Shown: piece after piece, positions 1 through 8,646 of the stretch
Layout: every line of letters starts with the position of its first letter
Position numbering within the stretch: position 1 is the first letter of the stretch
Source: Diplonema japonicum
Lineage: Eukaryota > Euglenozoa > Diplonemea > Diplonemida > Diplonemidae
DNA: 64,000 nt
NCBI GenBank assembly: GCA_964019335.1
Contig: OZ025691.1
Coordinates: 484,998-548,997, forward strand
Direction of reading: 5' to 3'
Made by a program: the position numbers and the translations under genes
Notes under the pieces: generated by a model
What the model saw: only the letters and a program-made list of their open reading frames with translations
Told to the model about the DNA's origin: nothing
Databases searched by the model: none

Positions 1-307
1 AAGCCTTCATAGTCTGCCAAGGACACTCTCTCCCCAAGGGTTATAACCCCATCGATGTGCTCATCAACCCCATGCACAACGCTGCCTACGACTCTCTCTC
101 GTCCGAGGCCGCCGGTGACACAAGAAAGGTGATCCCCTTCATTGCATGTGGAGATCTGTCAGCGTATGTTACGTTCTCTTTTTTGCACCTTCTCGCAGGT
201 ACGACTCGGAGCAGGCTCACGCAGTCTCAACAGCAACATTACCCCCGGTGGCCCCCCCCGTGGACCCTCCGTACAAAGAGGCGCTTGATATTCAGAGAGG
301 CGCGTAG
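1..307 (+). CDS. TRM7/FTSJ1-like tRNA 2'-O-methyltransferase, C-terminal part
   Basis: The window opens inside this gene, so the catalytic domain lies upstream. The reading frame starts at base 3. An intron at 164-198 (35 nt, GTATG...CAG) joins the two visible exons. The spliced C-terminus contains VCQGHSLPKGYNP, FIACGDLSAYDS, then PPVDPPYKEAL and IQRGA before the TAG at 305-307. This order matches the tail of FTSJ1/TRM7 proteins (VCQGY..P.GF.P, then CGDLS.YDSD, then PP..PPY..A). Family members methylate the ribose of tRNA anticodon-loop positions 32 and 34. Only the tail is visible, so a related SPB1/RrmJ-type paralogue is possible but less likely given the CGDLS.YD signature. The next gene starts 88 bp downstream. 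Confidence 0.8.
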
Positions 308-395
308 GGACATATGGAGGTGGTAGCTTGTCAGTTACGTCACAAAGATTTTAAAATGCGCAGAGTGTAAAAAGATATCACAGTGACAATGTAAA

Positions 396-1096
396 ATGAG
401 CGGGAAGGTTAAAATAGATGGCAAACGTACTGTGGTGGTGTTGGGGTTGATGGAAACGGCACGCTGGGAGGACCTTGCGTGGCAAATGGAGTACCATGGT
501 GTGGTGGAGTACCATGATGAGTACATGGACCCACGGTCGCCGGGGGATAAGATCTTTGTTGTGATGTTCGCTACGCGAGAGGGGGCTGAGAATGCCCTCC
601 TCATGTCGGACACTGATCACGAAGGCCGCACGATGATTGTCTCCTCCGTCAAGGTGGGCGTCGCGCCTGTAACAGTCAACGACGTGAAGCAAGGTGTTAA
701 TGTCCAGCTGCAGCCTTTGCTACAGCTGAACTACGAGCCTCAGCAAACTGGCGCGTCAGATAAAGACAGCGGTATGCCAATCATGTTGCACTGTACGACC
801 AATATAGAAACCTCGGTGAGATTAACAAAGAAAAAGAAGAAAAAGAAGAAAGACAAAAGCAACGACCTCTTGGAGAAAGGTCTGACTGAGTTCATGACGT
901 GGAAGCCTCAGAGGCAGCTGCAGACAGCTGGGGCATGCATGTTGGCCGCGGCAGGTATGTTTATCATATTCTGAAGGAAAAAAAAAACTTCTGCGCAGCA
1001 TTCACGGCAGTGACGTCGAAGAATGTGAAAAACAGGAAGAGTGAGACGGAGCAGGGGTTCAAAATGCTTTCACGGGAATTGAACAAGTTAGTATAG
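396..1096 (+). CDS. RRM-like RNA-binding protein with a lysine-rich tract
   Basis: Three exons (396-771, 808-954, 999-1096) give 206 aa. The introns are 772-807 (36 nt, ending TATAG, in frame and stop-free, so less certain) and 955-998 (44 nt). The N-terminal 85 residues look like an RRM: a first strand TVVVLGLM near residue 12, and an RNP1-like strand KIFVVMFATREGA near residue 52. A basic run of eight lysines after LT (about residue 133) could be a nuclear localisation signal or an unstructured linker. No other domain is recognisable and no specific orthologue comes to mind. The ATG follows a CAG at 381-383 by 12 nt. The next gene, also RRM-bearing, starts 52 bp later, but sequence resemblance between the two is too weak to claim a tandem duplicate. 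Confidence 0.65.
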
Positions 1097-1118
1097 AGGA
1101 TCTTTTTAAACACGTACC

Positions 1119-1139
1119 TCTTTTCGATTGCTATTCAAG
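1119..1139 (+). promoter_or_regulatory. Putative trans-splice acceptor of the ACD11-partner-like gene
   Basis: A pyrimidine-rich run (CTCTTTTCGATTGCTATTC) ends in AAG, 9 nt before the ATG. It sits in a gap of only 52 bp after the previous stop codon, which leaves no room for a conventional 5' UTR intron with its own donor. It could also be chance or part of a short promoter. Confidence 0.4.
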
Positions 1140-1148
1140 GAATACACT

Positions 1149-2044
1149 ATGGGTTTTGAGCCTGACCAGCCTGTGGCGCCTCCTGCGCCCATCGTACCGG
1201 AGCCCGTTGCGGTGGCTGGTGAACCGGAGCCTGAGACTGCTCCTGTGTCTGAGGCACCTGTGGTGGCGGCTGCGCCACAGCCTGTGGTGGCACCGAGTGC
1301 CGTTGGTCGAAGCGTGGCTGTGACGGGCCTGTCGCAGAATGTGACGCCTGCCATGGTTGAAGAATTCATGCTCTTCTGTGGTGAGGTTGAGAAAGTAGAG
1401 ATCAAGCCTGACTCCAGCGCACAGCACTGCTTCTTAGCCATTGTCATTTTCGCCGACGCTACTTCTGTCGAGGATGGTATGCATACCGCCATTTCACCAC
1501 TTCTCACACAGCCCTCATTCTGACCGGTGCCGTAGTGGGTGACAGCACCGTCACCATCTCCAACCTCGACATTGTGAATAGTGACCCCGATGCCTATGAT
1601 GTGGTTGCTGAAAAGTATATGCACACAAACATAACACGAACCATCAACCCAGAGCCACCAAGGCCTCCGACATGGTGCAGAAGGTGATCAAGGCGGGGTA
1701 CATTAATGGCACAGCACTTGCCGGCGAAATCAAAGCCAAGGCAGTGGCGCTCGATGAAAAGCACAAAATTGTTGACAAGACAAAAGGTATGCTGTCTTTC
1801 ATCAAAACGTGCCATATAAGCCAAACCACAGAAGCCGACATTCCTGGAAAGGCCAAAGCCGTTGCAGGCGCTGTTGGTTCGTATGGTGTTGCAGTGAAGG
1901 ATAAGATTACCGGGAAGCCAAGAGACTATACTGAAGAGGAGAAGCAAGAGTTTATTAACGCTGGCAGCCGTCAGTGGTATGTCCATTTGCCTCGCTCATG
2001 TTCACAGGACGCAAAACACGGCTTCGACGCAGCCCCAGTGGTGA
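1149..2044 (+). CDS. RRM protein resembling plant binding partners of ACD11
   Basis: Five exons (1149-1476, 1512-1614, 1653-1786, 1832-1976, 2008-2044) give 248 aa; introns are 31-45 nt. After a Pro/Ala/Glu-rich N-terminus of about 55 residues comes an RRM (VAVTGLSQNVTPAMVEEF, then FLAIVIFADATSVEDALILTG). Downstream is a helical region with ASDMVQKVIKAGYINGTAL and ALDEKHKIVD. This order, RRM then an A-D-[MV]-V-x-x-[ML] helix and a DEKH motif, is characteristic of Arabidopsis BPA1/BPL proteins, which bind the sphingolipid-transfer protein ACD11. The final 31-nt intron shifts the frame and ends the protein at 2044. If it were retained the stop would be at 2061. A C/T-rich stretch ending in AG at 1138-1139 lies 9 nt before the ATG. 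Confidence 0.75.
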
Positions 2045-2187
2045 AGAGCATTCGTGACTAGCCTATTTTTTGTCCGTTCATTCTCGAACGATGACCTAGC
2101 CAGTGTGTGTAAGGGCTTTGATGTATTCGAACCCGCAGGCTTTAGTACCTTTGCAGAAGCGATCACTACAGGTAAGATCTATCAAAG

Positions 2188-5100
2188 ATGTTGGTGTTGC
2201 GCGGAAATGCCCATGCGAGCGAAGCTCAAGTGAAAAAGGTACTTAGTCTGTTGAACAGCAGGCTGTCCGAGCCTGTTAAACAGCTCTGCCTTGTGACCAT
2301 GCACTACATTGAGCTGAAGGAAGGGTCCGAGCTCTCTGACGAAGCCAGAGCGATGGTCGACAAATGCCTTGAGTACGGGTACCACCTCGATGAGAAGTTG
2401 GCTGGGGCGAGCCCGTACTCATTGACGGTGCTTCCCAGGTCCGGCACAACCACGCCATGGAGCAGCAAGGCAACAGAAATCCTTGCTCTGTGCCTGCACC
2501 CATCGCCCGTCTCGCGCATTGAGCACGGTGTAGCTTGGAAGTTTGACAGGAAGCTCACTGACGAGGAAGTGGCACTCATCAAGGACATCATTCATGACCG
2601 CATGACGCAGACCATCCTTCCTGACGGGAGTGAAGCCACTCACGAGATGCTCTTCAGCCACTCGTCACCGAAGGAGCTCCGCACCGTCCCCCTGAACCTC
2701 GAGAGCCTTAATGAGGCCAACAGAAACTTCGGTCTCGCCTTGCAGGCCGATGAGATCGAGTACATCATCAAGTCGTGGCCCCGTGACCCTACCGATGCCG
2801 AGCTTATGATGTTCGCACAGGTCAACAGCGAGCACTGCAGGCACAAGATCTTCAACGCCAGCTGGACGCTCGACGGTGAGGAGATGCCCCGTTCCCTGTT
2901 CCAGATGATCAAGAACACTCACGCCAACGCACCTGAGGGCGTTCTGTCCGCCTACAAGGACAACGCCGCAGTGCTGAAGGGACACACTGCCCAGCGTTTC
3001 TTCAGCGATGCTAACACGCACGAGTACAAGGCAGTGGAGGAACCCGTTCACATTGTGTGCAAGGTGGAAACCCACAACCACCCTACTGCTATCTCACCCT
3101 TTGCCGGTGCAGCCACAGGGTCTGGTGGTGAAATCCGTGACGAAGGTGCTACAGGTATTGGTGGCAAGCCCAAGGCGGGGATGTGTGGTTTCAGTGTGTC
3201 GCACCTGTTGATTCCTGAAGCCGAGCAGCCATGGGAAGACAAGGAGATCGGCAAGCCCAAGAAGATCGCGTCTGCCCTGCAGATCATGCTTGATGCACCC
3301 ATCGGTGCATCGAGGTTCAACAACGAGTTCGGGAGACCTGCAGTCAACGGGTACTTCAGGAGTTTCCTGCAGACTGTGAAGAACGGTGACGTGAAGGGGT
3401 ACCACAAGCCCATTATGCTTGCTGGTGGTCTGGGTAACATCCGTGACAATCACATTGAAAAGAAGCCTGTGGGCCCTGGGTGCCACGTTGTGGTCCTTGG
3501 TGGTCCCGCCATGCTCATTGGTCTTGGTGGTGGCGCCGCAAGTTCCATGGCTCAAGGCAGTGCTGCTGAGGACGTTGACTTCGCGTCAGTGCAGCGTGAC
3601 AACGCAGAACTCGAGAGGCGTTGCCAGGAGGTCATCGACGCATGCTGGGCCCTCGGTGACGAGAACCCCATTCTCTGCATTCACGACGTTGGTGCGGGAG
3701 GGCTTAGCAATGCCATCCCCGAGGTCCTTCACGACTCTGGGAACGGTGGTGTCATCCACCTAAGGAAGGTGCCCAGCACTGAGATGGGCATGAGCCCCAT
3801 GGAGATTTGGTGCAACGAAGCACAGGTATTCTTTCAAGGTGTAGTATTAACTTCTACAGGAGCGTTACGTTATTGCTTGTAACTCGGAAGGCTTGGCCCG
3901 TATTGAAGCCATCTGCAAGAGGTATGCGCCACCTACTCATCATCATCCTCCATTCACAGGGAGCGTTGCATCTACGGTGTCGTTGGGCAGACCACCGAGG
4001 AGCAGAGGCTCGTTGTTGTGGATGAGCTTTTAAAGAACAACACTGTCGACCTTCCGATGTCCACTCTGTATGTTTATACGTTCGTCTTCATTCCATCTTA
4101 GGTTCGGCAAGCCTCCCAAGATGAGCAAGTCGGTGACTACCAACAAGTCTGACACTGGTGCTCTCGACTTCTCCGCTAAACCCGATGAAGCACTTGTCAG
4201 GGTGCTGTCCAACCCTACCGTCGCTAGCAAGAACTTCCTGATCACCATTGGTGATCGCAGCGTGACGGGTTTGGTCTCGAGAGACCAGATGGTCGGCAAG
4301 TGGCAAGTACCTCTGGCAGATGTCGCTGTGACTTGCTCTTCTTACGACTCGTATGTTTGATTTCATTCTTAAAATGCCCGCAGATACCACGGTGAGGCCA
4401 TGGCCAACGGTGAGCGGACGCCTGTTGCCGTGATCGACGGCCCCAGCAGCGCTGGCCTTGCCGTCGGTGAGGCCCTGACTAACATCCTTGCTGCTGATGT
4501 TGAGGCATTGAAGGATGTGAGGTTCTCGGCAAACTGGATGGTCAACTCCGGCAGCAATGAGGAGGACTACAGCCTGTACCGCACCGTGGAGAAGATCGGA
4601 ATGGACCTTTCCCCCAAGCTGGGAATTGCCATCCCCGTGGGCAAGGACTCCATGTCCATGAAGTCCATCTGGAAGTATGTCATATTTTGTTATCTCACTC
4701 ACGCAGGGACGAAAAGGGTGACAAAAAGGTGGCCGCACCACTCTCTGTGGTGATCACTGCTTTCGCCCCCGTCAGGGATGTCAGGAACACCATCACACCG
4801 GACTTGAAGGCCGTGTCGTGCGACACCGTCATCGTCATGGTGGACCTTGCATTGGGTGCCAGGAGGCTGGGAGGCAGCATCCTTGCGCAATGCTTCAAGA
4901 CAATGGGCACAGACGCACCCGATATGGTGTCAACAGATGCCATCGTTGCCTTCTCGAAGGCCATGACAAAGCTGCGAGAGGGGAAACACGTGCTCGCCTA
5001 CCACGACAGGTCAGACGGTGGTTTGGCATCGGCTCTGACAGAGATGTGCATTGCAGGGCACATGGGTATCGACGTCAACCTCGGTGAAGCCGCCAACAAC

Positions 5101-6399
5101 GGCGATGTGCTGAGTCTGCTCTTCAACGAGGAGCTCGGTGTGGCGCTGCAAGTGCGCGCCTCCGACATCGACACCGTGAAGGAAATCTTTGTGAGCAGTG
5201 GTCTGGACGCGAAGCACGTTGCTGTGCTCGGTAAGGTCACCAAGGAGCAGCGCGTCATCCTGAGGACCAGCCAGGGTGTTGCCGTGGACAGAAAGCGTGT
5301 GGAGCTCCACCGCATTTGGGCCGAGACTTCCTACCGCATGCAGGCCATGCGTGATAACGCTGAGTGCGCCAAGCAGGAGTTTGACGTCATCCTCGATGAA
5401 GAAGACCCTGGTTTGAGCTCAAAGCTCACCTTCGACATCCCCAAGCCCATGCCAATTGTTGACAACGCACCTTCTGTGGCCATTCTCAGGGAGCAGGGTG
5501 TGAACGGGCACGTCGAGATGGCGTGGGCCTTCAGGAGTGCAGGCTTCAGGGTGCATGACGTGCACATGTCGGATGTCCTGACTGGTGCCACGGTATGTTT
5601 TTGGGTCTGGTACTTTACACACCTGACAGACTCTTGATAAATTCCGCGGTGTTGTGTCCTGCGGTGGCTTCTCGTATGGCGACACCCTGGGCGCGGGCAG
5701 AGGGTGGGCGAGCACCATCAAGGGGAACCCGCAGGCCCTCACCCAGTTCAAGACGTTTTTCCACCGACCGGACACATTCGCTTTGGGGGTATGTTTCACT
5801 TCACAGCAAAACAAATTGAACTTTAACAGATCTGCAACGGGTGCCAGATGCTTGGCTCGCTGTGGGACCTCGTCCCCGGGGCGGCTGAGTGGCCTACTTT
5901 CACGTACAACGAGTCCACGCAGGTATGATGATGGTTGTCTATTTCATTCAACTTTTCACAGTTCGAGGCGCGTGTGTCAATGGTGAAGGTGCAGGGCAGC
6001 AAGTCTGTCTTCTTCAACGAGATGGAGGGGTCTGTGATACCTGTTGCTGTGTCGCATGGTGAAGGGCGTGCTGAGTTCAGGTCGGAGGCAGACCAAAAGG
6101 CATGCGCCGTGCCGCTCAGATACGTAGACACCAGGGGGCAGACTGCCAAGACCTTCCCCTACAACCCCAACGGCTCCCCGGAGGGTATCGCAGGTGTGTG
6201 CAGCGCAGACGGTCGTGTGACTGCACTGATGCCTCACCCTGAGAGAGTGCTTCGTACATTCTGCAACAGCTGGACCCCTGACCATGAGGCCGAGTCTGAG
6301 AACAAATGGGGTGACTACAGCCCTTGGCTTCAGGTATTCCCACCACAACACACCAACTCACAACAGATGTTCGTGAACGCGAGGAAATGGTGCAACTGA
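2188..6399 (+). CDS. PFAS: Phosphoribosylformylglycinamidine synthase (FGAM synthase), purL-type
   Basis: Ten exons (2188-3825, 3860-3921, 3960-4067, 4102-4350, 4384-4674, 4707-5592, 5630-5788, 5830-5922, 5962-6333, 6367-6399) give 1,296 aa, the usual length of single-chain PurL. The enzyme converts FGAR, ATP and glutamine to FGAM in the fourth step of de novo purine synthesis. Visible landmarks are the synthase core ([56 protein letters not shown]), the second lobe ([11 protein letters not shown]) and a C-terminal class I glutamine amidotransferase domain with [14 protein letters not shown], nucleophile motif LGICNGCQM and MPHPER. All catalytic segments are intact. All nine introns (32-41 nt) lie in the 3' 60% of the gene. 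A CAG at 2169-2171 lies 16 nt before the ATG. Confidence 0.97.
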
Positions 6400-6765
6400 G
6401 CACAGCCAAGGATCTAGGAAGGGCTCAGTCTCAAGCGCAATGTTAACATGTGCTGGCTTGGCTGTGTTCTCCCTGCAAGCCTATTTTTTTCCGCCGTCAT
6501 TTCCGTCTATCATCAGTGTAGCGAGATCGCCCCGTAAGGGCCGTTGTTTGTTTTACTTTGCTTCCTTTTTTCCTATATATTTTTTCTCCTTTTTACGATT
6601 AGTAAGGCACGACTGTGGGTAGCAGGATGCGCCCAAAAGGGAGTATCAAGACGCTCTGCGGTGGGCTTGCTAGTTTCCATCATAGTGAATTGCCGTTTGT
6701 CATTTTCATCGTGAGTGACACCTAATCTTCTTGCTTTTTTACCTGGCATCTACTTATTTCAGGTG
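6400..6765. other. Intergenic region, T-rich
   Basis: There is no convincing gene here. The stretch holds several T-runs and a TATATATTTTTT string at 6574-6585 that could be promoter-like. A short open exon (6627-6710) could splice through a GTGAGT donor into the following TTL-like gene. I prefer the ATG at 6766 because that donor departs from the GTATG consensus, and because 6731-6762 is itself a strong pyrimidine tract ending in CAG. Confidence 0.5.
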
Positions 6766-8072
6766 ATGAGATGGCGATTTGCATGTTTAGCCATCTTCGT
6801 GATGAGCGCCGCTCTGGTGCAGCTGCATGAAGTGCTGCTGCCACGGATCGACACATCCACACGACACATAGCAAGGCAGCGATGTAACAGCACTATGTGC
6901 AGCAAGACGGCTTACGTGCAGGGAGGCAATGCTGTGAAGATATTGATCAACAGCGGCAGGTGGTCCGAGACGCGCGAAGAGCAAGATGCGACATTGATAT
7001 GGCTGAGGAATGCTGGCAACTACCGCATACAGAACACGCAGATCTACAACAAGCTCCCCACCTCTCTCCCTATCGCGGACAAGTCTTACCTGTATAAGTA
7101 CATACATGGGTATGAGACTGCGAAGAACATCACGACCACTCCCCTGCCTTTCACGATTCCCTTGTTCAGCGTCGACGAGATGAACGCTTTAGGGAAGGCC
7201 GCGTCCTCAATGCCTGGGTTGTGGATCGTGAAGCAGACAAGCGAGAGTATGGGCAAGGGAATCATCATTGTCGACGACATGCCACTGTGGGTGCGGACGC
7301 CAGCCTTCTCGAACATAGCGATCAAGGTACAAAAAGGGCAGCGTTACGTTTGCCAGAAGTACATCACAAACCCACTACTGCTGGAGGGGAGGAAGAGTGA
7401 AGTGAGGCTGTACTGGGCGGTGTTGTCACTGGACCCGCTCATAGCGGTGGTGTTCAACGAGGGACAGGTTCGGCTGAACAGCATGCAGTACAGAAACGAC
7501 TCGTTCAACGACCCGAGGATTCATTTGACAAATGCGCACCAGCAGGAAAAGCACCCGGAATACAAAAAGATGATGAGGAGTGGGAAACTCAAGTGGACAC
7601 TGCGACAGTGGAAGAATTATCTTAGCAGTGAGTATAATCTGAATGAAGAAGGCGCACAGAAATTGGTAGACCGCATGAAGTGGTCGCTGGTTCGAGCTGT
7701 GAACGCAACAAGCACGAAGCTGATGCAGAAAGAGGGCACCAGCGAAGAAGAGTCAAGGGGGAGGTTTGAAGTCTTTGGTGCCGACTTCATCGTCACATCG
7801 AACTTCACTGTGATGCTAACGGAAGTCCAGCAGGGCCCCGGCCTGTCGCACGCGGACCCTGTCAAGGCAAAGATCATCCATGAGGCCGTCACCGGCGCTG
7901 TCGAAATGGCCTACGACTTGATGCATCTGCGTTACACCAACCAGCCTCTGACAAACCTCTCACTCCAACCGGACTACGAGGTATCATCACAAAACATAAC
8001 ACAACAACAACACCACAGTACTTGGTAAATGAAGCAGTAGACCCTCCTTTTTACTTCGACAGTTTTCATTAG
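6766..8072 (+). CDS. Membrane-anchored tubulin-tyrosine-ligase-like (ATP-grasp) protein
   Basis: Two exons (6766-7980, 8019-8072) separated by a 38-nt intron give 422 aa. The N-terminus MRWRFACLAIFVMSAALVQ has basic residues and then a hydrophobic stretch, so it reads as a signal anchor or uncleaved signal. The rest has the TTL-domain motif order: WIVKQTSESMGKGI (ATP-binding Lys and glycine loop), QKYITNPLLLEGRKSEVRLY, DPLIAVVFNEGQVR, HLTNAHQ, then MLTEVQQGPGLSH. The last motif normally reads LLEVNxSP; here Gln replaces the Asn that helps bind Mg-ATP. TTL-family enzymes ligate amino acids to tubulin tails in the cytosol, so a membrane-anchored form may act elsewhere or on another substrate. 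A 5' exon at 6627-6710 would extend it to 451 aa, but I consider that less likely. Confidence 0.75.
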
Positions 8073-8139
8073 CCTGCTGAACAGCATTGCGCACTAGCAA
8101 AAGCAAAGCCACCTTAGCATGGAAAATGGGAGTTTATGA

Positions 8140-8598
8140 ATGTTACACGGGCGACAAGGAGTGCAGCAAGTATGACAGCTTTGTTTATTTTTTTCACCTT
8201 TTTTTTTAGAACAAAGTTGCGGGTGCTTCAGAAACAGGAGCCTGACATCGAATGTGTGGTGGACCCGGAGTGGGATGCGTACGACCCGAGGGTGGTAGGC
8301 GCAGCACTGCGACAGGGAGGGTGTAGGTTTTTGGTACTTCGGCCAGCGGGAAATGCTGAGGATCAGCTTGCGATAGAGAAGACGAAGGCTGCCATCCAAG
8401 CACGCCAGCCACCTGAAAACCCGCAGACGGTATGACTTGTACCCCTTTGAACCAATTCTACAGAAAGCGGATGTAACTGCTTCCGTAGCGGAAACAGGAC
8501 TGCGGTTTATTCAACAGTACCTTGTCGCACCATTGTCTTGCAGGCAGGTTTTGAACGCGCAGTTTAAGCCACCTGAACGGCCGATGGGGAGACGTTAG
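8140..8598 (+). CDS. Small protein of unknown function (125 aa)
   Basis: Three exons (8140-8169, 8217-8429, 8464-8598) give 125 aa with no internal stop. The first intron (8170-8216, 47 nt) ends CAAAG rather than CAG. The stronger-looking acceptor at 8210, after a long T-run, gives the wrong phase, so the first exon is the weakest part. Readable segments include EPDIECVVDPEWDAYDPRV, GGCRFLVLRPAGNAEDQLA, LRFIQQYLVAP and a basic C-terminus PPERPMGRR. I do not recognise a family. An upstream ATG at 8119 opens a six-codon reading frame that overlaps the start. The gene ends 48 bp before a probably mitochondrial helicase gene, but that gives no firm functional link. Confidence 0.55.
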
Positions 8599-8646
8599 TG
8601 AGTATCATAGCCTGCACCTGCCAGCCACCACAGGATCATAGTTAAG

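Noticed and set aside
4088-4741. 217-aa minus-strand frame opposite FGAM synthase
   Set aside because: It overlaps three verified exons and two introns of the sense gene and shows no protein-like motif.
6627-6710. Upstream exon extending the TTL-like protein by about 29 residues
   Set aside because: The frame fits, but the donor would be GTGAGT rather than GTAT, and the pyrimidine tract ending at 6762 next to ATG 6766 explains the site better as a leader acceptor.
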